This document shows positions 44,654-55,871 of a DNA stretch of 64,000 nt, one piece after another. The stretch's first letter is position 1. Each line of letters opens with the position of its first letter. The DNA comes from Nephrocerus scutellatus (taxonomy: Eukaryota > Arthropoda > Insecta > Diptera > Pipunculidae): positions 60,256,832-60,320,831 of the forward strand of contig OX352761.1 of assembly GCA_947095585.1 (NCBI GenBank), read 5' to 3'. Below the pieces are notes generated by a model. That model had not been told where the DNA came from. It made no database searches and saw nothing but the letters and a program-made list of their open reading frames with translations. Both the position numbers and the translations under genes were made by a program.

Positions 44654-46002
44654 TTCCCCGACGTCCCGCCTATTGGTGGCAGTATTAGTGTGGGCCTAGT
44701 CGGCATTATTCCGAACCAGGTTGCTAATTGGTCGACCACAAATCGGCGTTCCGCACCGACAACTAACCGAGTCCCGTTCTCCAGATGAGCCTGGGCTACG
44801 TCCGATTTTATGTCTATTACCTATTAATGTGTTTGGTGACCGTGGGCTTTAGATATCTTTCACGATAAGTGGTAAAAATTTGTTTAAGAAAAAAAATTAT
44901 ATTTGAAACGAAACTATTATTTAACGAAACAGCTCTATTCAAGAACTAACAGTGTGCCACCACCACCACTAACGTTTCGTGCCACCAAACACCACAACCG
45001 CTCCGTTAAGTAGTAGCTCCGTCTCCGAGCACGCGTAGCAGTTATCGGTGTGCTATATGTGACGTATGGTTGATGGACGAGGTGTCCGTCCGACTTGTCA
45101 CTTTCAACAAAACCAAGAAAGCCTTTAGCCGAGGGACCGGCTGTAAAGCGATGAGCCGGATGTCTCACAATTATGGCAAAAAAAATATATGGAAATCAAA
45201 CACTTACGGTTTCAATGATGTGTTGATTTGCTAAAATCGAGAAGATTGCATGAGAGCTTGTTAGGCGTCCGTTCAACTTAATTTCGTTTGAACAAAAATT
45301 TATGCCATCCGACGCACGATTGCTAACTGACATGCAGCTGCGGCGAAACACCACGGAGCACTACCACTTGCTTGTCCTTTCTACGAAGATCGGTTCTATG
45401 GACCGGAGGACACGTGTTTTACACTCTGGGTCAAGAATCGTCAACTCAGCAGTAGGTTTAGCAGACCTGGAGCTGCTACAACAACCACAACATTTCCTGA
45501 GTCAAGAAGTCGAAGCACTACAAAAGCACGATTTTCCACTCAGAATTTTCGTTCTTTTTCCAAACACCGAGCACCTTTCCAGATTTTTTTTTAATGCTAC
45601 AACAACCACAGAAACCACTTTTCCTGAGTCAAGAAGTCCAAGCACTACAAAAGCACGATTTTCCACTCAGCATTTTCTTTCTTTTTTTCAAACACCGAGC
45701 CCCTTTCCAGATTTTTTTTGAATGCTACAACAACCACAAAAACCACTTTTCAAGAAGTCAAGAAGTCGAAGCACTACAAAAGCACGATTTTCCACTCAGA
45801 ATTTTATTTCTTTTTTTTCAAACACCGAGCACCTTTCCAGATTTTTAATGTCAATTTTAATTTATGTTCGCGAAAATTTTCCCGGCTTTTGCTTTATTAG
45901 AAAGCAAGAATGTAACCACGCGGACGTCTCAACAAGTTTGGTTGGGGGACAGTGCAAATGCGATTTTTTTGTATTTTTGGGATTTTTATCCCACTTCTGA
46001 AC
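44654..46002 (-). other. 5' leader of element D with a triple ~125-bp repeat
   Basis: About 1.35 kb between primer site and gag. Positions 45475-45850 (plus strand) hold three copies of a unit CTACAACAACCACA...TCAAGAAGTCGAAGCACTAC...AAACACCGAGC..CCTTTCCAGATTTTT with starts at ~45477, 45598 and 45724. A 77-codon minus-strand frame (44935-45168) is unrecognised and probably not coding. Confidence 0.75.
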
Positions 46003-46291
46003 TGTAAAGGCAATGGAAACTCTAACGCCGGAGAGCGAGAAAATAAAAAGTAAAGATATTGTAAACAGGATGGCAGCGTTAGGCGCCGATTACTTTTATT
46101 TTCAATCAATTCACGTTTATTTAAGAACAATTCAATTATCTGTAACACTATTCGCGACGACTGTCCCCTCTGCCGATCTATTACGCTCCCTTCAATTGTA
46201 GCTGTCACTCTTCGACATCTCTCTCGCGGTGCCAACTACGTTTTCTACTTCTACTTCTACTTCTACTGCGGTGCCAGCTTCGTGTTCTACA
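46003..46291 (-). repeat. 5' LTR of element D
   Basis: TG...CA ended, 289 bp, three differences from the 3' LTR. Followed on its minus-strand 3' side by the primer-site-like GTTCAGAAGTGGGATAA. Confidence 0.95.
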
Positions 46292-46738
46292 CTATGTACT
46301 TAATAACCTCCGCTTACCGTGGGTCGGGGCTTGTCAAGGAAAATAAGTAGACGTTGATAGCTGGTTTTGAACTATATTTTATTATACAGAATTTGGGATA
46401 TTTATACAAATTTTTAATGCTTTTTTAGTAACTATCGATAACATCTAACTGTGGGAACATGCTACATTGCATATTCCCAGTGGAAGTGCATAATTGCACA
46501 TTTAGCATAAAAATGACAATATCATATTATATAAACGAAATGTTCTAATAATAATATGGGAATATGCTGCCATTGCATTGCAGTAATAATTGTGTAAACC
46601 GTAGAAATGCAAGATTGCACATTTAGCATAACAAATTACAATATCATATTATTATGAAGAAGCGTGTGCAATCAGTCATGTTTGGTGACGGTGAGCAAAC
46701 AGCTTGCTGACTGCTGATTTTTTGTTGATTCATCAACA
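46292..46738 (-). repeat. BEL 3' LTR, inner part
   Basis: Continues the LTR after the element D insertion. The first four bases are the duplicated target CTAT. It ends CATCAACA next to the purine tract. About 3% different from 55902-56667. Confidence 0.9.
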
Positions 46739-48720
46739 TTTTGCCTCCTCCTCCGGCGATGGTTGCCACCTAATTTCAAAACGGTGATCCGGAATCTTGT
46801 GGTCTGTTACCTCGATGTCGGCAGAGTGGACGATCTTTTTTCGACAAGTGCCGTATTTTAATATAACCGCTAAGAAACATATAATGACAATCAGGATTGC
46901 ACAAATTGAACCAAACCCTATTGTCCAATACTGGTGTTGTTTGATCGTCTTCCAGTTGTGCTCACGTAACTGGTTGAGAGCCTCCGTTGCCTCCTTATGG
47001 TTAAAATTTAAGACCTCAAATAGATTCTTGTTCAATGGGATGACGGTCTCGTTTGTAAAATAAACTGGAGTCTGAGTTGATATTGATGTGTTGATTGTCG
47101 CAATCAATTTACTGAAATGCATGACTATTCTCGTCTCCTTAAATAATTTTGCTTGCAAACGCATGAACTTTGTTTGAATGACACAGTCCGGAGTAAGGTG
47201 AATAATGCCGGTGTTATTTATAATAACTTCCTCTCGAGTCAGTCCACAATCTATGAATATAGTAGTTTCCTCTGGTGTTATGAACATCCATGCGTTGTGC
47301 GTCCATAACTCTTTCCATATGGTGTGTTTTAGTTTTAGAGTTGCGGTTGCACATCGCTTAAAATACAGTTTCTTGTACAGCTGCTGGACAATGCAATCAT
47401 CACTCTGTTCAATACTATGAAATATTGATGGCCGTAGGATAAATGTAGTTTCATTGAGTGTTGGGGCTTGGGTTACATCTTCCAATGATAACTCGAAATA
47501 CCTTTGTAGGTTGAAATTAACTCCAAACACTGTTTGCTGCATCTGGACTTCTCGAAATGTCAGCTCGTCTACCTTCTCTGGAACAGTATTGGCCTTAATC
47601 AGATCATAACTATCCGTATCACTGATTATAAGGTAACCTGTGACAAAAATATCCGTCGGTGTTGAGGACATCTCTAGGCTGTCCATTGGATCTGGCAGTA
47701 CTACCATCGCCGGGCCAAGTTTGTCCGTACACTTCTTGATAATTTCTTCCATTTCCTTGTGTGACAGGAATTCGAACAAATGACTCCGGTTTAGATATGC
47801 ATATAACAACTTGTTGTACTTTGTTTCGATTTCTCGCATATAGCTGAGTGCAATCAGGTAGGCATTTGTCACATGTAAATTTATTTTATTTTCGTCAACC
47901 AAATGGTACCACGATTCCATCTTGTTTATCTCTTCTAGACCAGCATTCAGTTTTTTGTGAAGTTGTTGATCTTCTTGTTGATTCTAGCTTCTGTCTCGTT
48001 TACAGTGTAGATTGTAGACAGCATAATTTTGGTGTTTGTTTTTGCTTTTTTCATCAGTTCCTTCTAATTATGGTCTAAGGCTTCGATGTCATGGTATACT
48101 TCGTCGTTGACTCCAAATAATGCGTTGAGTACGGTTCCTAGTAGTCCTCGTTTTTTCCTATGTAAAGGTTTCATTTGAATCTTATTAAAATTGGAGAACA
48201 TATTCTTCCATCCTTCTTCTATTTGTCTACGCAGAGGGTTCATTTGAAGCCTGTTGAAAATTGAAAACACATTCTTCCATTCTTCTTCCATGTGATGACG
48301 CAGTTAATCGCACTGACTTTCTTTTGTGACTGCATTTGCCTTGTTACATAACTCGGTCATTTGATCCCTTGTTTTGTTCATGTTGACTTCATCACGTAAG
48401 TGATCTGTGATTGGAAAGCGAATGCTCGTTCGTAGTACTCCTCGTTGAACTTTGGCTGTTCCAATTTGTTCTATAAACAATCCTGCACTTGGGTGAGTTA
48501 TTGTATATGTTGTCGATCCAGACATTACAAACGTAAACGTCGTTAGAATCAATAGGGCGACAGCAAAATTTGATGATACATTGATTGATTTTTGTTTTTT
48601 ATTTCTACGACTCCTTCTAGGCATGCTTGATGGTTTTGCCTCCACTGATGAAGATGGCTGCTCCGATTGTTCCCTAGTTTGACTTCCGTCGTTCTTCCGC
48701 CCAATGAAATTATCTTCTAT
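46733..48720 (-). pseudogene. env: Env-like (fusion glycoprotein) gene of the BEL element, broken
   Basis: It follows integrase in the same long frame. An N-terminal hydrophobic stretch (NFAVALLILTTFTFVMSG, ~48530-48590) looks like a signal peptide. A tetrabasic R-K-K-R (~48150) sits just before a Gly/Leu-rich hydrophobic segment, the arrangement of a protease-cleaved class I-type fusion protein as in baculovirus F / errantivirus-like Env. A predicted heptad-like helix follows. Near the C-terminus (~46850-46920) a ~22-residue hydrophobic segment is a transmembrane anchor followed by a short basic tail. Lesions: in-frame stops at about 48302 and 48064, and a frame change near 47925. A ~75-nt direct duplication lies upstream of the basic site. 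Not functional as read. Confidence 0.75.
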
Positions 48721-50043
48721 TGGCAGTAAACACACCTTGGCTATCGGTCGCTTATATAATCCCTTTTCAGTCTTGACCGTGACAACTCTGACAAGATCAT
48801 CCATACCTCTGTGTACTTCAGTTATTTTGCCAAGAGGCCATTTAGACGGTGTAAGTAGCTCGTTCTTCAGTATAACTAACTGACCGACCCTTAAATTTAT
48901 TGCTGGCTGCTTCCACTTATTTCGCTGTTGAAGTTTGGTTATGTACTCCTTGTACCATCGGTTGCAAAAGTCACGTTTGATTTTTTGGATGAGTTTCCAT
49001 TTTTTTAAACTGCTCTCTTCTAGATCCAGAATAATATCATGTCTTGGTGCTATTAGTGGTGATCCCACAATAAAGTGTCCTGGCGTTAGTGCGTCAAGGT
49101 CTTCAATGTTATCGGTTAATGGACAGAGCGGTCTTGAGTTCAGACATCCTTCTATCTGAACCAAAATTGTGTTCATCTCCTCGTATGTTAACTTTTGTTC
49201 TCCTATGATGCGATTCAAATGGTATTTTATTGCTTTAACCCCAGCTCCCCAAAGTCCACCAAAGTGTGGGGCTCCTGGTGGGATTAAATGCCATTGGATT
49301 CTATCTTCGGTTAGCGCTGTTTTTAATGCATCAATCATATTTTTTGCCCCAACAAAATTGGTTCCATTGTCGCTTTATAGATTATGTATGGATCCTCTCC
49401 TACTGATCATTATTCGTAATGCTGCCATGAATCCATCCGTTGTTAAATCGGAGGTCAACTCAATGTGCACGGCTTTTGTTGACATGCAGACAAACAGCGC
49501 TATGTAGGCCTTATGAGACTTAACACCTCGGATTTGTGAGCAACGTATGTTAATTGGCCCTGCGTAATCTACCCCACAATGAGTAAAGGGCCGTGAAAAA
49601 CTGGCTCGTGCCTCCGGAAGTTGACCCATGAGTTGATTACATTCTTTTGCCTTAAATCGGAAGCACTTCACGCATTGATTTATGACTGCCTTGACAGTGT
49701 TGGTTCCTCGGATGATCCAAAATTTTCTGCGAATGTGATTGAGAGTTAGTTTCACTCCACCGTGAAGTGTGTCGGCGTGGGTTTTATTGATGATGACTTT
49801 TGTCAAAGGATGCGATGATGATAAAATCATAGGATGTTTCTGATCAATTGATAGGTTAGAATGTTTCAGTCGAACTCCTACTCTCAATATTCCCTTGGCG
49901 TCGATAAATGGGTGCAGTGATGATATCTTGCTGTTTGATTCCAGAGTTTTGTTTATACTTAAATTCTCCATATCATCGGCAAAACTTCGCTGAGCACTCC
50001 TTATAAGAGCCATTTCTGCTTCCTGGTACTCCTTCACCGTCAA
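48721..50043 (-). pseudogene. pol: Integrase of the BEL element, inactivated
   Basis: Zinc-finger part THADTLHGGVKLTLNHIRRK...CVKC (~49650-49790), core FTHCGVDYAGPINIRC (first D, ~49560). An in-frame TAA (~49376) falls directly before SDNGTNF, which holds the second D. Then PPGAPHFGGLWGAGVKAIKY (~49230-49290): BEL integrases normally read GLWE here, so the catalytic Glu is replaced by Gly. C-terminal ALTPGHFIVGSPLIAP and VGQLVILKN...WPLGKITEVHRG follow, then the frame passes into the env-like gene. Both lesions would abolish integration. Confidence 0.85.
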
Positions 50044-50054
50044 ACTTCCAGTTA

Positions 50055-51334
50055 TTAGGCGAGAATTATGTCGTTCTTGCCCAACGGATTATTTGTTTGC
50101 ATCATGCAAACGTGAGTTTTTCGTATCTCAGGCATATCTTGCACTTCCCTTATAGTTTTGTTAGCTGGCCAATGTTGTTCGTCCTTGTTCAACCATTCTG
50201 GACCATGCCACCACATCGGATTTTCAGTTAGAGTATCTCCAAAAGATCCTCTACACGGAATGTCAGCAGGATTCTCGCTTCCAGGTACGAACCTCCAATG
50301 ACCCTTAAAATGTTGTTGTACATACGATACCCGGTTGGCGACAAAAGTATTCCATTTTACTGGGTGCTGTGTTAGCCAGTTCAAGACGATGGTAGAATCT
50401 GACCATGCAACAACTCTGGTGTATTTTGTGTCTGTACCTTCTCGGATGTACTTCATAAGCTTTGTGAGTAGAGCAACTGCGCATAGCTCTAGCCTTGCTA
50501 ATGAAACTTGTTTTACCGGCGCTACTTTGGTTTTTAACGCGATGAGCCGTATTGTCGCAGAGCCGCTGTTTATAATTTTCTGATACACTACTGCTGCATA
50601 CGCTGCTTCTGATGCATCTGTGAATCCGTGTAGTTCTATTTTAGAGTCTTCCAATTGTTGCGTCCATCGTGGAATTCTTACTCCTTCAAGCGTTGTTAAC
50701 CTTTTCTTGAACTCGTCCCATTCATTTTGAATTTTTGTTGGCACATTTTCGTCCCATCCGATACCCAAGAGCCAAAGCCGTTGTATCATAATTTTTGCCT
50801 TGATAGTTATTGGCGATAGCCACCCAAATGGATCAAATATTTTCCCAGCGTCTCTCAGGATTGCTCTTTTGGTAGTTTTTGTGCTGAATGATGAAGCATA
50901 GACCCTTAAACGAAAGTCATCTGTTCTAGGGCACCATTTTATTGCCAAAATTTTGAATGTTGTATCACTATTGAAGTCATGTTCTGGCTCCATTTCGATA
51001 ACTTCTCTCGGTAATGTCTTTATGAACTCTGAACTATTTGATGTCCATTTGCGCAAATTGAATCCACCTTTGCTAAGTAGCTTCATCAATTCTTGCTGAA
51101 GTTCTTGACACTCTTGTAGTGAATTTGCCCCTCCAAGACAGTTGTCTACATAAAAACCTTCAAGTATTGTTTTGCTTGCTCGTGGATACATTTTTCTTTC
51201 GTCTTCAGCTAGTTGACATAAAGTTTTAATTGCTAAATATTTGTCCATCTTCTACTGAATTGACCTTTGCACTTGGAACTTCTTCTAGTTCCCAAAAACC
51301 TAAACATTTCGCAGCATTTTTAGCGACAGTAAAT
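50055..51334 (-). pseudogene. pol: BEL reverse transcriptase (C-terminal part) and RNase H, internally deleted
   Basis: Before the deletion the frame reads GFWELEEVPSAKVNSVEDGQ; at ~51245 it jumps to LAIKTLCQLAEDERKMYP, so the first half of the RT is gone. FYVDNCLGG (~51140) stands where FYVDDCL is expected, losing one catalytic aspartate. Then WTSNSSEF, ILAIKWCP, IFDPFGWLSPITIKAKI (Pao-type RT connection), and an RNase H with HGFTDASEAAYAAVVY, RLELCAVALLTKLMKY, AWSDSTIVLNWL and NPADIPCRG. The frame ends at 50055 and integrase resumes in another frame at ~50050. Confidence 0.85.
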
Positions 51335-51336
51335 AT

Positions 51337-51410
51337 GTGGGCGCCGTGGCTCAGTGAAAATGAGCATGGCAACTGAGCAGGGGGTTCGTGGTTCGGATCC
51401 GGCCTTAAAT
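51337..51410 (+). ncRNA. tRNA-derived SINE head or tRNA pseudogene
   Basis: A box-like TGGCTCAGTGA (51347-51357) and B box-like GGTTCGGATCC (51390-51400) are about 33 nt apart, the spacing of a tRNA gene and of tRNA-derived SINE promoters for RNA polymerase III. No acceptor stem could be paired, so a working tRNA is unlikely. The following ~120 bp (to ~51530) may be the SINE body. Confidence 0.5.
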
Positions 51411-51539
51411 TGTAGGTCCCTTCCATTTGTGTGCCAAAATATACATGCTCAACACAAATGGTTGCGAGAAGCTAGGCCTTGGACCGCAACGGTCTGTCGC
51501 GCTGAATTTATTAAACTTTGCTTTTATCACTAAAATTTT

Positions 51540-51690
51540 GAAGACAAGTACAAAGTGGGCTGTCCAAAGTGGACGTCTGCAAATCATCGATAAAACTAGT
51601 GTAATATCCTACCTAATCGACACCGGCGCAGATATTTCGGTTCTGCCCAAGAAGTACACAAACAACAAAACATCTGTCTCATCTCAGTAG
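51540..51690 (+). pseudogene. Ty3/gypsy protease fragment
   Basis: The plus strand encodes SGRLQIIDKTSVISYLIDTG followed by ADISVLPKKY, the start of a retropepsin domain of element A/B type. It is opposite in strand to everything around it and stops at SVSSQ (51690). Only ~50 codons are present. Confidence 0.65.
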
Positions 51691-51694
51691 CCAA

Positions 51695-52873
51695 CGGTGC
51701 TAGGCTGTATTTTTTGGTTCTTTTCACGAAAGACCAGAAATTTTTACTACCTTTGGGACATTGTAGTATTTTTTGCCTTAATTTTTGGTCGTAGGCGACT
51801 TTGACTCGCCGAAGATGGGCATTGCAATCATTTCTTGCTCGTTTAAACTTTTTTCGGTTTTCCTCGATAGGGTTTGCTTTGTAAAACCGAAAGCATATCT
51901 CTCTAATTCTAGAAGCCTTTTTAAAGCTCGTCATACCATCCATCTTTCTTTGATTTGATAGACTTATTCCTGAAAGGGATAAACTTTCTCATACCAATAA
52001 GAATGATGATTGTGATTGCATTAGCGGCGGCATCCACGTTGCTATCGCGAAAAAACCAGTTAATTCTCCCGAAGAAGTTGTTAAGGCCGTCCCAATTGGC
52101 TTTCTCGTATTTCCATACTCTTTTTTTGGGAGTTTTTTTTCTCTAACTACGTGGTTTATTAACGAGAAATTAGCTGATACTACACAATGGTCTGACGAGC
52201 CTAGAGGCGATAATACATTGACGGAGTATTTATCAGGACGAGAGGTAAGGAACAAGTCAAGGGTGTTTGCGGAATGATATGCAATGTAAGGTATCCGGGC
52301 AGGCTCATTTATAAGCTGAGTAAGGTGATTAAACTCAGCGAATAACTCAACACACCTTCCTTCGGGTGTTGTCTGACCAGAATGGAGAAGCCACCCAGAA
52401 TTGTGTACATTGAAATCGCCCGCAATAACGATTTCATGTTTTGTGTCATTTCTTAAGATTGAATCAGACAGTGCATCAAACTCGCTTTGAGTTGAAACAC
52501 TGTCTAAGTGGGGGCTTCTGTAAAGGAAACAGTAGTAGATGTTGCGCTCTTGTACCTTGACTTTGAGCCGAATGAAATTGAATTCCAGGTTGGAACTTTG
52601 GCTAAATTGAGGAAAAAGCTGAAACTCAACATCACTTCGGACATAGATTGCGAGTCCGCGTTGAGAGAAAAATAATGGCAAGCGGACAGTGGTCACACTG
52701 TTCGGCTTCGCTAATCCGCTCAATGCTAATGCAGAATATTCTTCCTGCCTTACTTCGGATTTTCTTGGCCTATACATGTATTGAATTATTTCAAGAAATA
52801 ATAACTTGTTCACATATTTATATATTGGATGTTGACTTTGAATAACCATAATATTTCTTATGCACGTATGCAA
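51695..52873 (-). pseudogene. APE-type LINE: endonuclease and linker, 3' truncated
   Basis: The minus strand encodes LPLFFSQRGLAIYVRSDVEF, FIRLKVKVQERNIYYCFLYR (the xYRSP region), EIVIAGDFNVHNSGWLLHSG (catalytic D.N), ANTLDLFLTSRPDKYSVNVL and SPLGSSDHCVVSANFSL (SDH). Then a linker with FKRARNDCNAHLRRVKVAYD and GSKNFWSFVKRTKKYS, after which the match ends at ~51695. This is a different family from the array LINE and looks like the Jockey/CR1/I group. The frame changes near 51960. No RT remains. Confidence 0.8.
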
Positions 52874-53145
52874 GCGTTGAAGGTTTAAATGTTATTTCCT
52901 CATGTACGGAGAAATTCTAATTTTATTAGAATATGTATATATGACCGTATGCAAGCGTTAAAGGCTTAAATGTTATTTTCTCGTGTAGGGCGAAATCCAA
53001 ATTAGATATAGGGTTTATGACGCAGTCGATTCGATTTCGTTACATTCCCCTCCTACTTCGGGGTGGGAGATCAAATCTCAATTCATCTTCACTGCACACA
53101 CTGATACACGACGTAATTAGCATATAATTTTTTGGAGTTATAGTG
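52581..53145. repeat. Tandem duplication inside BEL, copy A (565 bp)
   Basis: Runs from AATTCCAGGTTGG in the LINE endonuclease through the LINE 5' region and ~110 bp of BEL pol (SEDELRFDL) to TTATAGTG. It is repeated at 53146-53737. Copy A lacks 27 bp (nine codons) that copy B has near 53360. Confidence 0.9.
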
Positions 53146-53737
53146 AATTCCGGGTTGGAACTTTGGCTAAATTGAGGAAAAAGCTGAAACTCAACATCAC
53201 TTCGGACATAGATTGCGAGTCCGCGTTGAGAGAAAAATAATGGCAAGCGGACAGTGGTCACACTGTTCGGCTTCGCTAGTCCGCTCAATGCTAATGCAGA
53301 ATATTCTTCCTGCCTTACTTCGGATTTTCTTGGCCTATACATGTATTGAATTATTTCAAGCTGTTGGGAATTTTGTTCCACAGCATGAAATAATAACTTG
53401 TTCACATATTTATATATTGGATGTTGACTTTGAATAACCATAATATTTCTTATGCACGTATGCAAGCGTTGAAGGTTTAAATGTTATTTCCTCATGTACG
53501 GAGAAATTCTAATTTTATTAGAATATGTATATATGACCGTATGCAAGCGTTAAAGGCTTAAATGTTATTTTCTCGTGTAGGGCGAAATCCAAATTAGATA
53601 TAGGGTTTATGACGCAGTCGATTCGATTTCGTTACATTCCCCTCCTACTTCGGGGTGGGAGATCAAATCTCAATTCATCTTCACTGCACACACTGATACA
53701 CGACGTAATTAGCATATAATTTTTTGGAGTTATAGTG
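53146..53737. repeat. Tandem duplication inside BEL, copy B (592 bp)
   Basis: Second copy of 52581-53145. It continues on its right into unduplicated BEL protease/RT sequence, so it is the original BEL-side junction. The two copies differ by the 27-bp segment and very few substitutions, so the duplication is recent. Confidence 0.9.
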
Positions 53738-54190
53738 GTAATGACTGGTCCTGATAGTATCCAGCCAAATCTTGTGTTTTGTGCCATTGGAGTATTAGCT
53801 GTACCTTTGATCAATCCATGTGTCAGGAATTGCGGTAAAATGTCTGATCCAATCAATATCTCAATCTCCTTCGGTTGTTCGTACCAGGGATCTGCCAACT
53901 TTAAACCTTGGATGTGTGGCCACTGGTTAGGTGTAAAGTTTTGTCCAGGCAACCTCGATGTTATAACTGGTATCACTAGAGCTTCTATGTTCAAGTTAAC
54001 TCTTTCGTCGTGAATTTAACTGATGGTAAAGTGGCATTTGGCGGCGATTTGAGTAGTATGACTGTTGATTCCATTGATGTTTGACTGATATTTGACCAAC
54101 GGTACTCTGATTTGGCGCGCTAATTTTTCTGTTACAAAGCACGATTGTGACCCTTGATCAATCAGAGCTCTCACGAGTTTAACTTGTCCT
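53738..54190 (-). pseudogene. pol: BEL protease region
   Basis: The minus strand reads CVGGQVKLVRALIDQGSQSC (~54150-54190), the DQGS protease active site usual in Pao/BEL, then VTEKLARQIRVPL and HTTQIAAKCHFTIS, an in-frame stop near 54017, then IEALVIPVITSRLPGQNF and EIEILIGSDILPQFLTHG and NTRFGWILSGPV. Identity is clear; the stop breaks it. Confidence 0.8.
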
Positions 54191-54199
54191 CCAACGCAT

Positions 54200-55600
54200 T
54201 TACATATTTACCATGGCTGTGGCTAGTAGTACCATCCTGTTGTTGTGACATGCGGTAGCGATTCGAGATGTTGATGGCCTTTCTTCACTTTGTGTTCTTC
54301 CTGCGACTGAAACGGTGGTCGTCTTGCCTCTAGGGAAATGAAGTAAGGAATTATGCTGTTGTACGCAAATTTTGCATCCCTTTTTCGTCAGACATTCCTT
54401 GATGGCATGTCCTTCTCGCAAACAGTTGTAACACAGCTTCGACTGTTGTACCACATCGATTCGGTATTTGTGACTGGTGTTCACGGTGAATTTCGCGACT
54501 GCTTTCCAATCCTCGGAATCTACCCTCTATGAAGTCAAAAAATTCACTTAACCTTGGAATTTCTGTTGAAGTTCCTCTGGATTGCTGATATAATTTTCTT
54601 GATTCCGTGTCCAACTTAGGGCATAACAACTGAATCACTAATGGATCCCAGTAGCTTACGTCAACTCCCCAAGTTTTTTGTACCGTATAAGATTTCCTTA
54701 TAGGTATCCATCATAGTTTTTAAATCGAAAGCACTTTCATTCCGAATTGCCTTCAAGGTCAGTAATTTTTGTATATAATTATTTACCAATGCTGCTTCAT
54801 TTTGGAACCGTTTCGTTAACAACTCTATAGCAGTTGCAAAAATGCCCGAAGTTGGAGCCAAGTGGTTGACAATTCTCGCTGCTTCTCCCTTCAGATTGCC
54901 TTTTAAATATTGAATACGTTCAACATCGCTTAAGGATTCGTTCTGGTGAACTAATCGTTGAAATAATTCCCAGAATGATGTCCACTCTTCGTACCTGCCG
55001 CTAAATGTTGGTATGATTATAGCTGGAAGTTTTATCTGCCTATGTGTTGCAGCCTCTGGTATATGTAATCGCTGCTCTGCTTCCTTAATTTGGATGTATG
55101 TATCTTGATACATCTGCTCCAAGTCGAAGAACTCGTTGTTGCACACGTACTCCTGTTCGTAATCAGCTTCTTCAAGTGAGGACATGATCCCATCATTCAA
55201 TGACTCCAGCTTTGCCCAGCATTCCCTTAATTGTTGACATTTGAACACAAGATAAACTGGATTCTGACTCAAATCTAAGTTTTCGATGATTCGTATGAAG
55301 TTGTTCTTAATGAGGTTCAACATCTTAAACCTTGCGGGGCACTTCTTTTTTTCTACTTCTATAATGTTGTCTTGCCAAGAATTGTCAACTTCTGCTATCT
55401 TTTTTGGCTTCGATGTATTACCTGCTACCGCTGGAATTGGGCTCCTCCTTCCAGGAACTGAATGTGATGCTTGCATCCCTGCATCGGTAGGTAACGACAG
55501 TGAAGACTTCTCTGTCTTCCTTATGGACTCCAACTTAGCCTTGAAAACACCTTTGATCTCGACGTACTTGTCTTCAAATTGACTAAAATACTTTTTTACT
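54200..55600 (-). pseudogene. gag: BEL gag with DUF1759-type domain, broken
   Basis: The main frame 54661-55533 holds a Pro/Ser-rich N-terminus, YLVFKCQQLRECWAKLESL, then IKLPAIIIPTFSGRYEEWTS and FWELFQRLV, VERIQYLKGNLKGEAARIV and LLTKRFQNEAALVNNYI, which is the DUF1759-type capsid region of Pao/BEL gag. Frame changes near 54650 and 54484 separate it from a zinc-knuckle part with CYNCLREGHAIKECLTKKGC (~54380-54435). The leader ATG at ~55600 is one base out of frame. Confidence 0.85.
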
Positions 55601-55871
55601 CATGCTGAGGATTTGTTTTCCTAAGATTTTCCAAATACCCGTTATTTATTTGAAAATTCACCCAGTGCTGTTCTAATTGCTCCAATCTCCTTAGGATGTA
55701 CTCCACTGAGTACCGGGATTCTCCATCCTTCTTGAAATCGGTGGACTTCTTCAGTTATCCTCGTCTGACTTAACGACTTGTAGACTTGTCCTCACTATTG
55801 CTCATGTTTGTAAAATAATTTTTCACTTTTTAAATTATTCACTTTTCCGGTGATCCGGCTCGAAGGACCAA

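Larger units (their letters stand above)
40640..46291 (-). mobile_element. Element D: young mdg3/micropia-like Ty3/gypsy element nested in the BEL LTR
   Basis: Identical-length LTRs (40640-40928 and 46003-46291, 289 bp each) differ at only three positions by eye (C/A, T/G, T/A). The target duplication CTAT lies at 40636-40639 and 46292-46295. The minus-strand internal region is leader, gag-protease, RT, RNase H-integrase. The sequence after the 5' LTR, GTTCAGAAGTGGGATAA (46002 down), resembles the tRNA-Leu-type primer site described for mdg3/micropia-like elements; this is inference. Base composition is much more GC-rich than its surroundings. Two lesions in pol (a stop at 43673 and a frameshift near 42697) make it defective as read, though it is recent. 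Confidence 0.93.
51335..53665. mobile_element. Composite insertion inside BEL pol (SINE head, gypsy protease fragment, LINE, tandem duplication)
   Basis: BEL protein similarity breaks off after SEDELRFDL (~53680) and resumes at AKCLGFWELEEVP (~51310). Between lie a tRNA-like SINE head (51337-51410), a plus-strand gypsy protease fragment (51540-51690), a minus-strand LINE endonuclease (51695-52873) and a tandem duplication (52581-53737) that joins the LINE 5' end to BEL flank. Outer limits are approximate; no target duplication was identified. Confidence 0.75.

Noticed and set aside
44935..45168. 77-codon frame in the leader of element D as an accessory gene
   Set aside because: No domain, and it lies in a leader that also carries non-coding repeats; likely chance.
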